Below, one piece after another: positions 55,435-64,000 of a DNA stretch of 64,000 nucleotides (position 1 is its first letter; every line of letters starts with the position of its first letter). A program made the translations under genes and the position numbers. Location: assembly GCF_001570785.1 (NCBI RefSeq), contig NZ_BCSI01000003.1, forward strand, positions 208,480 to 272,479, written 5' to 3'. Origin of the DNA: Dermabacter hominis NBRC 106157 (lineage in GTDB: Bacteria; Actinomycetota; Actinomycetes; Actinomycetales; Dermabacteraceae). The notes below the pieces were generated by a model. It had not been told where the DNA came from and did not search any database. It was given only the letters and a program-made list of their open reading frames with translations.

Positions 55435-56145
55435 CTAGTCGTCGTCCTCATCCGCGTCGCGAACGACCGGAAGCGCCGCGGTGGTTTCTTCAAGACCGCG
55501 GGGGACGACCGTGTGCTGGAGCGCGGTCAGGCACGAGCGGTGTGCGAGGAAGAGGAGTTCATCGCGCGGCTCAAGGGCTTCGGACTGCGCCGGGGGGCGC
55601 GGATGCCCCTCGCGTACGACGCCCACGAGCGTCGCGCTTGATGGCCACGCAACGTCGCCGATGTCCTTGCCGACGATCGGGGAGGTCTCCGGGACCGTAA
55701 TTTCGACCATGTCCGTCTCGGACTTTGCGAACGAAAACATAGTGACAACGGTGCCAACGCTCACGGCCTCCTCAACGAGGGACGTCATGATGCGTGGGGT
55801 CGAGACCGCAACGTCCACGCCCCAGGCGTCGTCGAACATCCACTCGTTGCGAGGGTGGTTGACGCGACCGACGGTGCGGGGAACTCCGAACTCTGTCTTG
55901 GCGAGAAGCGAGACGACGAGGTTGACCTTGTCATCGCCCGTCGCTGCAACGACGACGTCCGCCTCGGCGAGCTGCGCACGCTCGAGGACATCGAGCTCAG
56001 CGGCATCGCCCTGTACCCACGAGACGTCCTCGAGGCCGGGCCGTGCCTCTTCAAGGTCGACCAGGGTAACGGTGCGGCCTTTATCGATGAGCTCGCGCGC
56101 GATACTCCGACCGACGCTTCCTGCGCCTACGATGACGATTTTCAT
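55435..56145 (-). CDS. ceoC: TrkA-family potassium uptake regulator (CeoC)
   Basis: 236 residues. An N-terminal RCK/TrkA-N Rossmann domain (MKIVIVGAGSVGRSIAREL with VTLVDLEE for NAD) and a C-terminal TrkA-C domain (VEITVPETSPIVGKDIGDV). The pair gates a Trk-type potassium channel in response to nucleotides. It overlaps the upstream ceoB gene by four bases (ATGA). No channel gene lies in this window; the APC permease next door is a possible alternative partner. Confidence 0.9.
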   Translation of the reverse strand: MKIVIVGAGSVGRSIARELIDKGRTVTLVDLEEARPGLEDVSWVQGDAAELDVLERAQLAEADVVVAATGDDKVNLVVSLLAKTEFGVPRTVGRVNHPRNEWMFDDAWGVDVAVSTPRIMTSLVEEAVSVGTVVTMFSFAKSETDMVEITVPETSPIVGKDIGDVAWPSSATLVGVVREGHPRPPAQSEALEPRDELLFLAHRSCLTALQHTVVPRGLEETTAALPVVRDADEDDD

Positions 56146-56810
56146 TCGGCTTCCTCCTCGAATCGGTGGGTGAGAAGCGCGGTGACTTCACCCTCGCGGG
56201 TCGTTTCGAGTGCGAGGTGAACGATGTCCTCTTCCTGGATGCGGTAGTCGCGAGCGGGCAGGGTTCCCTCGCCGTATCGGGTGACGAACGCGACGCGCGA
56301 AGCGGTCAGTTCCTCGAGGTCTGCGAGGGTCGTTCCTACCCAACTCGAGTGGAAGTCGCACGCAAGAATCGACACGTTGCCGGAGATGTCTTGAAATTCG
56401 CGAGCTGACTGCCCGGGGATGAGTCGCGTGAGCATCTGGTTCGTCGTCCAGCGGGCCGTGGGCACCGTCGCGATGCCGAGACGTTCGTAGACCTCGGCGC
56501 GTTTGGGGTCGTAGATGCGAGCGACAACGTTGCGGATCCCGTACAGCTGTCTCGCTGCACGTGCCGCGATAATGTTCGAGTTGTCCCCGCCCGCAACGGC
56601 GGCGAACGCGACCGCTTCGTCGCATCGCGCGCGTTCGAGGGAGCGGCGATCGAAACCAATTCCGTGGACCTTTAGGCCCGTGAAATCATCGGGGAGCATA
56701 CGGAAGGCCTTGTCGTTGCGGTCAATGATCGCTACCGAGTGCCCAATTGCCTGGAGCTTCGTGGCGAGCGTGGCGCCGACACGGCCGCAGCCCATGATGA
56801 CGATATGCAT
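56142..56810 (-). CDS. ceoB: TrkA-family potassium uptake regulator (CeoB)
   Basis: 222 residues with MHIVIMGCGRVGATLATKL (Rossmann loop), SVAIIDRND (adenine-ribose acidic residue), then the TrkA-C part with GTTLADLEEL. ATG 56810 was chosen because GAGG stands eight bases upstream and the product then begins at the Rossmann strand; a frame from 56888 would add an unlikely extension. With ceoC it forms the conserved actinobacterial pair beside an APC permease. Confidence 0.9.
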   Translation of the reverse strand: MHIVIMGCGRVGATLATKLQAIGHSVAIIDRNDKAFRMLPDDFTGLKVHGIGFDRRSLERARCDEAVAFAAVAGGDNSNIIAARAARQLYGIRNVVARIYDPKRAEVYERLGIATVPTARWTTNQMLTRLIPGQSAREFQDISGNVSILACDFHSSWVGTTLADLEELTASRVAFVTRYGEGTLPARDYRIQEEDIVHLALETTREGEVTALLTHRFEEEAE

Positions 56811-56942
56811 TGAGTGATCCTCGCGCAGATGCGGATGTCTAGAGTGTGACGGGTAGTGCCCGTGCATCGCCCAGCCTAGCGCGCACACCGGAGAAGGGAT
56901 GTGTGCAAGCGGTGCGGATGTGCGTCTGACGTGGGCGCGGAG

Positions 56943-56948
56943 TAGATT
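56943..56948 (+). promoter_or_regulatory. -10 box for leaderless APC permease mRNA
   Basis: TAGATT ends six bases before GTG 56955; no ribosome-binding site intervenes. Confidence 0.57.
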
Positions 56949-56954
56949 AATCGT

Positions 56955-58919
56955 GTGCTTGGCCCCTTTGCTTCTGTCAAACGCATCGTCATCGGGCGTC
57001 CGTTCAGTTCCGATCGCCTTGCGCGCCAGCGCCTTCCCAAACGCTTTGCAATCCCCTCCTTCGCCGCCGATACCGTCAGCGCACTCGCGTACGCACCAGA
57101 CGAGATCATCCTCACGCTCGGCTTGTCAGGCGTCGGCCTTCTCGCGCTAAGCCCGTGGGTAGCTCTCGCCGTTGTTGCCGTTATGGCCATCGTGGTGACG
57201 GCCCACCTCAATGTGATCGAGGAGTTCCCGGGCGGTGGCAGCGACTTTGTTGTTGCTCGCACAACCCTTGGACCCCACGCGGGGCGTCTCGCTGGCGCCG
57301 CACTCGTGACCGACTATGTGCTCACGGTCGCTGTCGCCACCTCGCAGGCCGGCGCGTACATCGGCGGTGCCATGAGCGCCCTCGCCCCTTTCCAAACCGG
57401 CATTGCGATCGTGATCGTTGCGCTCCTCGCCCTCGTGAACCTCCGAGGAGCGCGGGAGTCAGCGCGCTTCGTGAGTCTGCCCGTGTACGGCTTCATCGGC
57501 CTCATAGCTGCGACGCTCATGTGGGGCGGAATTGAAGCGATGCGTGGAACTCTCGGCATGTCGCCGCAGGCCGGGAGCATCCCAGAGCCGGGGGAGGGGG
57601 CGCCAGCTGCCCTCACCGCACTCGGGGGAATCCTGGTTCTCGCACGAGCCTTCTCCAGCGGTCTGCCCGTCGTGTCAGGGATCAAAGCCATCACCAACAC
57701 CGTGCCCGTCTTTCAACCACCGAAGGCTCGCAACGCGCGGATCACTCTCGTCATCTCCGGTGCGCTCACGGCGACACTTTTCGTCGGGGTGATGATCCTT
57801 GCCAGTGCCACCGGGGTGTCCCTTTCTCCTCGCCAAGCCGGCGGGGCTCGCGTGAGTGAAGCGATCCCGGTCCTCGGGCAGATCGCCGAAGCGATCTTCG
57901 GGCCAGGGTCGATCATGGCCATTGCAATGCTCGCGATGGCAACCCTCGTGCTCTGCATCGCTGCGAACACTGCGTTCACGGGCCTCCCCGTTCTGACGGC
58001 TGCTCTCGCGCGCACCGGGTATGTCCCTCGCGTTTTTGCCGCACGGGGCGACAGGCTCGTGTACTCCAACGGCATTTTGCTTCTCGCAGCACTCGCGGGC
58101 GTTGTCGTTCTCGCGACCGGAGCCAACATCACGCTGCTGATTCACATGTACGTCGTGGGTGTGTTTACCACCTTCACGATCGGCCAATTCGGCATGTTCC
58201 GTCACTACACGAAGAAATACCGCCTCGCGGTGCGGCTCAAGGAACGCCAACGCTACGGTCGTAAACGCGTCGTGAGCATCGTCGCTGCCGTGTGCCTCAC
58301 CGCGGTGCTGCTTACCGTCGCGACCGCAAACTTCCTCCTCGGAGCCTGGGTCACGCTCAGCGCCGTAGCCCTCATGTGGGGCGTGATGACAATTGTGAGT
58401 GGGTACTACTCACGGATCTCCTCGCGCCTCGCTCTCGAAAAGAACGACGACTGCGGCCGCTGGCCTATCGCTGCACCCGCACCCCTCGATGGCAAGGACC
58501 CCACGCGCGGAATCGTGCTCCTCACGCAGCTCAACAGGCCAGCGATTCATGCCATTAAGAAGGCGATGAGCTCGCCGCACCTGAGTCTCCAGGCTGTCGC
58601 GGTGAGAACCAACGACTCGGCGATCGACAAGCTCAGCTCTGAATGGCTCCGGCGCGAAATTCCCATCCCGCTTCGCGTCATTAACTCGCCCTATCGTGAT
58701 CTGCTCGCGCCCCTCGACGATTACGTGCGATCTTTTACACGCACCTATCCGCGCGACGCTGTCGTTGTCTACATTCCGGAATATCTCGTGGGACACTGGT
58801 GGGAGTCGATCATGCACAATCACGTGCTCAGGCGAGTGACAACGCGGCTCGATAAGTACGAGCGCGTGTCCATTTGCCCGGTCCCCTGGGATCTCAACGA
58901 TCCCGAGCACAGCGCATAG
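56955..58919 (+). CDS. APC family permease (amino acid or potassium type)
   Basis: 654 residues. About 12 helices in residues 40-490, with SAFSADTVSALAYAPDEI-like start (FAADTVSALAYAPDEIILT) typical of the group beside ceoBC, then a 150-residue cytoplasmic C-terminal domain (RGIVLLTQLNRPAIHAI, ending VSICPVPWDLNDP) that looks USP-like. Family members carry amino acids or potassium. GTG 56955 is set by promoter spacing. The constant linkage to ceoB/ceoC suggests that those nucleotide-binding subunits may control this transporter, which is inference. The RNA methyltransferase gene follows 41 bases later. Confidence 0.85.
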   Translation: MLGPFASVKRIVIGRPFSSDRLARQRLPKRFAIPSFAADTVSALAYAPDEIILTLGLSGVGLLALSPWVALAVVAVMAIVVTAHLNVIEEFPGGGSDFVVARTTLGPHAGRLAGAALVTDYVLTVAVATSQAGAYIGGAMSALAPFQTGIAIVIVALLALVNLRGARESARFVSLPVYGFIGLIAATLMWGGIEAMRGTLGMSPQAGSIPEPGEGAPAALTALGGILVLARAFSSGLPVVSGIKAITNTVPVFQPPKARNARITLVISGALTATLFVGVMILASATGVSLSPRQAGGARVSEAIPVLGQIAEAIFGPGSIMAIAMLAMATLVLCIAANTAFTGLPVLTAALARTGYVPRVFAARGDRLVYSNGILLLAALAGVVVLATGANITLLIHMYVVGVFTTFTIGQFGMFRHYTKKYRLAVRLKERQRYGRKRVVSIVAAVCLTAVLLTVATANFLLGAWVTLSAVALMWGVMTIVSGYYSRISSRLALEKNDDCGRWPIAAPAPLDGKDPTRGIVLLTQLNRPAIHAIKKAMSSPHLSLQAVAVRTNDSAIDKLSSEWLRREIPIPLRVINSPYRDLLAPLDDYVRSFTRTYPRDAVVVYIPEYLVGHWWESIMHNHVLRRVTTRLDKYERVSICPVPWDLNDPEHSA

Positions 58920-58960
58920 ATCGTGACCATCCCGACCACTGTCGTCAAGGAGTGCACCCC

Positions 58961-60286
58961 ATGACCCGTCCTGCGTCTGAGCGTCCCGAAGAAGTCCAGG
59001 AGCTCGCAGGGGAGGGGCGGCTCATCACGGTGACGGTCGGTAAGCCCGCGCATGGCGGAACGTTCGTCGCCCGGCACGACGGCCGCGTCGTTTTCGTTCG
59101 CGGCGCTTGCCCCGGAGAAACCGTCGTCGCTGAGCTCCTTCCCGAGTCGAGTTCGAGTGCGCGCTTCTGGCGTGCCGAAACAATCGACGTGATCGAGGCC
59201 GGCCCTGACCGAGTACCGAGCGCATGGCCTGAATCCGGTTACGAAGGGATCGGTGGGGCCGACTACGCCCACATCCGTATCGAAGCCCAGCGGCGCATCA
59301 AAACCGAAGTTCTGCAGGAACTAATGACTCGCGCGCGAATCACCAGCTACCCGATCGAAGACATTCAGATCGAACCCGCGCGCGACGACCACACGGGCCT
59401 CGGCTGGCGCTCCCGCGTTCGGTTTGCCGTCGACAACGGCAAGGTGGGCATGCGCGGATGGCGCTCCCACGACATTCACGAAGTAGGCTCCAATCCTCTT
59501 GCCCACCCCGTTATCCAGGGCCTCGGAATCGGGGTATGGAAAGCCCCGAGCGGGGTCGTGGCAGTCGATGTCGCAGCCCCGAGCGGAAGCAGCCCCGCGA
59601 TCATTGTGCGCGCCGAAAAAGAGTTGAGTCTCGAGGAGCTTAACCTCCCCGCAGGCTGCGACAAGGCGAGTGTTCTGCTCACCACCCGCAAGGCCACGAC
59701 CACGCTTCGCGGCGACGACACCGTTCGCGAAATAGTCGGCGACGACATTTTCACGCTCTATGCCGGTGGTTTCTGGCAGGTGCACGTCGATGCTCCCCGC
59801 CTCCTCACAGGCGCCGTCGGACAGGCCCTCGACGCACGCGAAGGCGAGTGCGTCTGGGATCTATACGCCGGGGCGGGCCTCTTCTCCGTCCCTGCCGCCC
59901 GCGCGGTTGGAGCCGAAGGCGAACTCGTGAGCGTCGAAGGCGCGGAGCGAGCGAGCGCTGACGCCGCTTCCAACCTTGCCGCATACCCCCAGGCCAGGAC
60001 CGTGAGTGCTGACGTTCGCGACTTCCTCGCTCGCTCCACCGAGGGTGCTGACCGCGTTGTCATGGATCCACCGCGCGCAGGCGTCGGCGAAGCCGCGATG
60101 GCACGCCTCGCCGAGCTCACGCGAACGCGCATGGTGTACGTGTCGTGCGAGCCCTCGACCCTCGCCCGTGACCTGCGCGTTGCCGAGCACGAAGGGTGGG
60201 CCATCACTGACTTCCAGGTCTTCGACCTCTACCCCCACACCCACCACATGGAATGCGTCGTGAAGCTCGAACGAGCCGCGCGATAA
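58961..60286 (+). CDS. TRAM-domain class I SAM-dependent RNA methyltransferase (TrmA/RlmD-like)
   Basis: 441 residues. An N-terminal TRAM domain (LITVTVGKPAHGG, FVRGACPGETVVAEL) for RNA binding, then a methyltransferase fold: VWDLYAGAGLFSVPAARAVG (SAM loop), MDPPRAGVGEAAM, and YVSCEPSTLARDL (catalytic Cys). It methylates C5 of uridine in tRNA or rRNA; which site is unknown. No Fe-S cysteine cluster of the RlmD type is evident. ATG 58961 follows AAGGAG eight bases upstream. Homologue of Rv2689c in the same gene order. Confidence 0.92.
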   Translation: MTRPASERPEEVQELAGEGRLITVTVGKPAHGGTFVARHDGRVVFVRGACPGETVVAELLPESSSSARFWRAETIDVIEAGPDRVPSAWPESGYEGIGGADYAHIRIEAQRRIKTEVLQELMTRARITSYPIEDIQIEPARDDHTGLGWRSRVRFAVDNGKVGMRGWRSHDIHEVGSNPLAHPVIQGLGIGVWKAPSGVVAVDVAAPSGSSPAIIVRAEKELSLEELNLPAGCDKASVLLTTRKATTTLRGDDTVREIVGDDIFTLYAGGFWQVHVDAPRLLTGAVGQALDAREGECVWDLYAGAGLFSVPAARAVGAEGELVSVEGAERASADAASNLAAYPQARTVSADVRDFLARSTEGADRVVMDPPRAGVGEAAMARLAELTRTRMVYVSCEPSTLARDLRVAEHEGWAITDFQVFDLYPHTHHMECVVKLERAAR

Positions 60287-60325
60287 TTCTGATAACGATC
60301 GACCCCACTATCGATTGGAGACCCC

Positions 60326-62986
60326 ATGAGCACGGTGAATTCATTCGGTGCCAAGACATCCCTGACCGTCAATGCGCGCGAATACGAGATTTATGCCCTC
60401 GATGCCGTCGAAGGCTACCGTCGGCTTCCTTACAGTTTGAAAGTGCTGCTCGAAAACCTCCTGCGCACCGAGGACGGCGAAAACATCACTGCGGCGCACG
60501 TCCAGGCCCTCGCCGGCTGGGACCCGAACGCTGAACCGAGCGAAGAAATCCAATTCACGCCGGCGCGCGTCATCATGCAAGACTTCACCGGCGTGCCGTG
60601 CATCGTCGACCTGGCAACAATGCGCGAAGCCATGAGTGAGCTTGGCGGAGACCCCTCGAAAATCAATCCGCTCGCCCCCGCGGAAATGGTGATCGACCAC
60701 TCCGTCATGATCGACGTCGCCGGCCGCGTCGATGCACTCGAGCTCAATATGGACCTCGAGTTCGAGCGCAACCGCGAACGCTACCAGTTCCTTCGTTGGG
60801 GTCAGGGCGCCTTCGATGACTTCAAGGTTGTCCCGCCGGGCACGGGCATCGTCCACCAGGTCAACATCGAGTACCTCGCCCGCACCGTTATGACCCGCGA
60901 GGTCGACGGCGCCTTGCGCGCCTATCCCGATTCGTGCGTGGGTACTGACTCCCACACGACCATGGTCAACGGGCTCGGCGTTCTCGGCTGGGGTGTTGGT
61001 GGCATCGAAGCAGAAGCAGCGATGCTCGGCCAACCCGTCTCGATGCTTATCCCGCGAGTCGTCGGCTTCAAGCTCACGGGAGAGATTCCGCCCGCGGCCA
61101 CCGCTACCGACGTGGTTCTCACCATCACCGAAATGCTGCGCGCGCACGGTGTCGTCGGCAAGTTCGTGGAGTTCTACGGCGAAGGTGTCGCACAGGTTCC
61201 CCTCGCCAACCGCGCCACGATCGGGAACATGAGCCCCGAGTTTGGTTCGACCGCCGCCATTTTCCCGATCGACGACGTGACCCTGGACTATCTACGCCTC
61301 ACGGGTCGCGACGACGAACACGTCGCCCTCGTCGAGGCCTACGCAAAACGTCAGGGGCTTTGGCATGACCCGAAGCGGGAAGCGGAGTACTCCGAGTACC
61401 TCGAGCTTGACCTTGCAACCGTCGTCCCCTCGATCGCCGGACCCAAGCGCCCGCAAGACCGCATCGTGCTCACCGAAGCGAAAGAAAGCTTCGCGAAATC
61501 CCTGCCGGCCTATGCCGAGAACACCTCGAACCCCACAGCGGTCAAGGGAACCGATTACACCATCGACCACGGCATCGTCTCGATCGCCTCGATCACGTCG
61601 TGCACTAACACCTCGAACCCATCGGTCATGATGGCCGCAGGGCTGCTGGCGAAGAACGCGACTGAGCGCGGCCTCGAAGTAAAGCCCTGGGTGAAAACCT
61701 CCATGGCGCCAGGCTCGAAAGTCGTCACCGACTACTACGAGAAAGCCGGCCTATGGCCGCTCCTTGAGAAACTCGGCTTCCACCTCGTCGGGTACGGCTG
61801 CACGACCTGCATCGGCAACTCCGGCCCCCTCGCCCCCGAGATCTCCGAAGCCATTGCCGAGGGTGATCTTGCCGTGACCGCTGTGCTGTCGGGCAACCGC
61901 AACTTCGAGGGGCGTATCAACCCGGACGTCAAGATGAACTACCTGGCCTCGCCGCCCCTCGTCATCGCCTATGCCCTCGCGGGCACCATGGACTTCGACT
62001 TCGACACCGACCCGCTCGGGCGCGATGCCGACGGCAACGAGGTCTTTTTGCGAGACATCTGGCCGAGCCCCACCGAGGTCGAGCGGACGATTGCCGAGAA
62101 CATCACGCAGGAGATGTTCGAAAACGACTATTCCGATGTCTTCGCCGGTGACGAACGCTGGCGCGGCCTCGACACTCCCGACGGTGACACGTTCGAGTGG
62201 AGCGAAGACTCGACCTACGTGCGCAAGCCCCCGTACTTCGAGGGGATGAGCATGGAGCTTGATGCCATTCGTGACATCGACGGTGCTCGCGTACTCGTGA
62301 AGGTCGGCGACTCGACTACGACCGACCACATCTCGCCCGCGGGAGCCATCAAGGCCGACTCGCCTGCCGGACGGTACCTGCGCGAGCACGGCGTGGACCG
62401 CAAGGATTTCAACTCCTACGGCTCGCGCCGCGGCAACCACGAGGTCATGATCCGTGGCACCTTCGCGAACATCCGTCTCAAGAACCTTCTTCTTGACGGC
62501 GTCGAAGGTGGGTACACGAGGAACTTCCTCACGGGTGAGCAGAGCTTCATTTACGATGCTGCCCAGGACTACGCCGAAGCGGGAATCCCGCTCGTCGTTC
62601 TCGCCGGCAAGGAGTACGGCACGGGCTCTTCTCGCGACTGGGCAGCCAAGGGCACGAAGCTGCTGGGCGTCCGCGCGGTCATCGCCGAGAGCTACGAGCG
62701 TATTCACCGCTCAAACCTGATTGGCATGGGCGTACTGCCGCTGCAGTACCCCGCTGGTGAATCGGCTGAAAGCCTCGGCCTCACGGGCGAAGAAACCTTC
62801 TCCATTTCTGGCGCGAGCGCTCTCAACGAAGGCGTCACCCCGAAAACCGTCTCCGTACGCGCAACACGCGATGGTGCAGAGCCCATCGAGTTCGAGGCGA
62901 TCGTGCGCATCGACACCCCGGGCGAGGCCGACTACTTCCGTGCCGGGGGCATCCTCCAGTACGTGCTTCGCTCGCTCGCCCAGTAA
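60326..62986 (+). CDS. acnA: aconitate hydratase
   Basis: An 886-residue AcnA/IRP-type aconitase of the TCA cycle that isomerises citrate to isocitrate. The 4Fe-4S cysteines are in [14 protein letters not shown] and [14 protein letters not shown]. Other conserved pieces: [31 protein letters not shown] and the C-terminal swivel with [16 protein letters not shown]. Its ATG at 60326 follows GGAG. Under iron loss such enzymes can bind RNA. The upstream erpA gene could supply its cluster, though it is far away. Confidence 0.97.
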   Translation: MSTVNSFGAKTSLTVNAREYEIYALDAVEGYRRLPYSLKVLLENLLRTEDGENITAAHVQALAGWDPNAEPSEEIQFTPARVIMQDFTGVPCIVDLATMREAMSELGGDPSKINPLAPAEMVIDHSVMIDVAGRVDALELNMDLEFERNRERYQFLRWGQGAFDDFKVVPPGTGIVHQVNIEYLARTVMTREVDGALRAYPDSCVGTDSHTTMVNGLGVLGWGVGGIEAEAAMLGQPVSMLIPRVVGFKLTGEIPPAATATDVVLTITEMLRAHGVVGKFVEFYGEGVAQVPLANRATIGNMSPEFGSTAAIFPIDDVTLDYLRLTGRDDEHVALVEAYAKRQGLWHDPKREAEYSEYLELDLATVVPSIAGPKRPQDRIVLTEAKESFAKSLPAYAENTSNPTAVKGTDYTIDHGIVSIASITSCTNTSNPSVMMAAGLLAKNATERGLEVKPWVKTSMAPGSKVVTDYYEKAGLWPLLEKLGFHLVGYGCTTCIGNSGPLAPEISEAIAEGDLAVTAVLSGNRNFEGRINPDVKMNYLASPPLVIAYALAGTMDFDFDTDPLGRDADGNEVFLRDIWPSPTEVERTIAENITQEMFENDYSDVFAGDERWRGLDTPDGDTFEWSEDSTYVRKPPYFEGMSMELDAIRDIDGARVLVKVGDSTTTDHISPAGAIKADSPAGRYLREHGVDRKDFNSYGSRRGNHEVMIRGTFANIRLKNLLLDGVEGGYTRNFLTGEQSFIYDAAQDYAEAGIPLVVLAGKEYGTGSSRDWAAKGTKLLGVRAVIAESYERIHRSNLIGMGVLPLQYPAGESAESLGLTGEETFSISGASALNEGVTPKTVSVRATRDGAEPIEFEAIVRIDTPGEADYFRAGGILQYVLRSLAQ

Positions 62987-63007
62987 GAGCACACGCTCCG
63001 CTTGTCC

Positions 63008-63039
63008 ACAGCCCGCGCGACACCTGTTGCGCGGGCTGT
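63008..63039 (+). terminator. hairpin after acnA
   Basis: Perfect 11-bp arms, ACAGCCCGCGC (63008-63018) and GCGCGGGCTGT (63029-63039), with a 10-base loop. It begins 22 bases after the acnA stop; no T-run follows. Confidence 0.65.
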
Positions 63040-63114
63040 AGCGTTCTGGTTGGCTATGTGACATGGGCCTCGCTCGGGGGAGTGGGGCGGTAGTGAACCG
63101 GATCGGGGGAGTGC

Positions 63115-63792
63115 ATGGTGAGCGGGCGAGCGCGGGCGTGTGGTGTTTTGGGCGTTGTTGCGTTGGTGGCGGCTGGATTGGCCGGCTGCGGTGGGGGTGA
63201 ACCTGCTGACGGTCCGACGCCTGCCGCGCAGTCATCGGCTTCTTCGCCTAGTAGCGATGCTGGCGGCTCGGACGGTGGCGGTGCGAGCGATGGCGGTGGG
63301 GAATCGTCCTCTCGAACGGCGAATCTTCCGCCTGAGAATGCCGCGTTGGAGGCTCCCGATTTCAAGGACTACACGGGCATAAAGTACGAGACCGATCAGG
63401 GAGCCCAGGAGACGGCTAAGTACTTCTTCGATGCCATGTATTACGCCTATGCCACTGGGGATCTAGAACCATTTCTAAGCGTCGTCAACCTCGACCAATG
63501 CGGTGCGTGTAACCGGGTTGTCTCAGAAGTTCAATCATGGCGTACCAGTGGAATTTACCTCGCTCCCGTGACACTCAACTCGGAAGATGTTTGGGTCTCC
63601 GGCAACGACGGTGACGTGAAGAAAGTGCAATACGTTTACTCCACTGGCGAGACCCAAAAATTTAAAAGCGGCAGCCCAATGAAGGACTACCCGGAAACTC
63701 AGTACGCCGCAGGCTTTCACCTTAAATACGGGTCAAAGGGCTGGCGAGTTGAAGGAGTGGCTTGGAAGGACGCCAACGATGTTCAGGACTAA
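63115..63792 (+). CDS. DUF6318 family lipoprotein
   Basis: 225 residues. A lipoprotein signal ends LAGC (Cys 25), then a Gly/Ser/Asp-rich spacer, then the DUF6318 domain: TAKYFFDAMYYAYATGDLEP, QCGACNRVV (two Cys) and GWRVEGVAW. The function of the family is unknown. ATG 63115 follows GGGGGAGTGC. The coding sequence from about 63355 is clearly richer in A/T than the rest of the window. The next gene starts inside its last codons. Confidence 0.86.
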   Translation: MVSGRARACGVLGVVALVAAGLAGCGGGEPADGPTPAAQSSASSPSSDAGGSDGGGASDGGGESSSRTANLPPENAALEAPDFKDYTGIKYETDQGAQETAKYFFDAMYYAYATGDLEPFLSVVNLDQCGACNRVVSEVQSWRTSGIYLAPVTLNSEDVWVSGNDGDVKKVQYVYSTGETQKFKSGSPMKDYPETQYAAGFHLKYGSKGWRVEGVAWKDANDVQD

Positions 63793-64000
63793 GAGCCGGT
63801 TACCCCTTGGTGCGTTTATCCTGTGCGGACAATTGTGTTTAGCCCCTTTAGCGCTAGCCGACGATGGAACCGGCGACGTCTTCACTGGGGACGGCGAAGA
63901 CGACAGCATCACCATTACGGTGCGGCGTGATCCGAAGCCTGGTCGTGGTCGTGGTGATTCTGTTGAGCGGCCGGTGGATATGTCGCCGGGTAAGCGTGAC
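63779..64000 (+). CDS. secreted protein, 5' part only
   Basis: Open to the right edge (74 codons visible). It begins MFRTKSRLPLGAFILCGQL and has a Sec signal peptide ending LALA at about residue 27, then an acidic mature start (DDGTGDVFTGDGEDD) and a Gly/Arg stretch (KPGRGRG). AAGGA lies eight bases before the ATG at 63779, and the start overlaps the end of the DUF6318 gene, so the two are likely co-translated. Its family cannot be decided from this fragment. Confidence 0.7.
   Translation, partial: MFRTKSRLPLGAFILCGQLCLAPLALADDGTGDVFTGDGEDDSITITVRRDPKPGRGRGDSVERPVDMSPGKRD

Overview
The window looks like chromosomal DNA from a high-GC Gram-positive bacterium (Actinomycetota). By overall look it is a Micrococcales member, and a Dermabacteraceae-like organism is my guess; no rRNA is present to confirm it. 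The evidence is the high GC with strong G/C preference at third codon positions, a bcc-aa3 respiratory branch (qcrCAB, ctaCDEF), a class II DAHP synthase, a PASTA kinase, SepH, and several families that are essentially actinobacterial (DUF3043, DUF3093, DUF3159, DUF3710, DUF4192, DUF4193, DUF5998, DUF6318).

Layout. 1-9 kb: end of an S9 peptidase, a sortase-anchored phytase/esterase-like surface protein, pepT, two paralogous membrane-anchored proteins of unknown function, a pyrimidine-dimer glycosylase gene broken by an in-frame stop, a CDF-type transporter, an SDR and small regulators. 8.7-16 kb: a DEAD-box RNA helicase, a long divergent leader, aspS, DUF3043, an M20 peptidase and erpA. 16-26 kb: the terminal respiratory chain as two facing operons, ctaC-ctaD-ctaF and ctaE-qcrC-qcrA-qcrB, separated by about 2.6 kb that holds an ArsR/MFS pair with tandem operators and sequence with no recognisable genes. 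26-40 kb: trpD, a DEDDh exonuclease/GIY-YIG fusion, fadD, plsC, class II aroG, pknL facing its DNA-binding partner, a polyprenyl synthase, DUF4192, a universal stress protein and sigA. This resembles mycobacterial order around Rv2173-Rv2187. 40-52 kb: a second type II topoisomerase (parE/parC type), a mutarotase, and a coupled operon of a GNAT/acyl-CoA-synthetase-like protein, DUF5998 and a phosphodiesterase, then sepH. 52-63 kb: DUF4193, DUF3093, dut, DUF3710, OB-fold, DUF3159, two TrkA proteins, an APC permease, a TRAM RNA methyltransferase and aconitase, matching mycobacterial order Rv2689c-Rv2699c. The last 0.7 kb, a DUF6318 lipoprotein and a truncated secreted protein, is visibly richer in A/T.

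Three patterns cut across the genes. First, at least ten genes have a TANNNT -10 box ending 6-7 nt before the start codon and no ribosome-binding site, as expected for leaderless mRNAs. Second, many operons are joined by ATGA/GTGA stop-start overlaps. Third, a 13-bp element, GCAACCGTCGGAC, recurs far more often than chance. Its non-coding copies lie in promoter-containing intergenic regions, one of them as a perfect 13+3+13 inverted repeat upstream of aspS. I could not assign it a function, and it is the main candidate for something undescribed. No tRNA, rRNA, CRISPR array or intact insertion sequence was seen.
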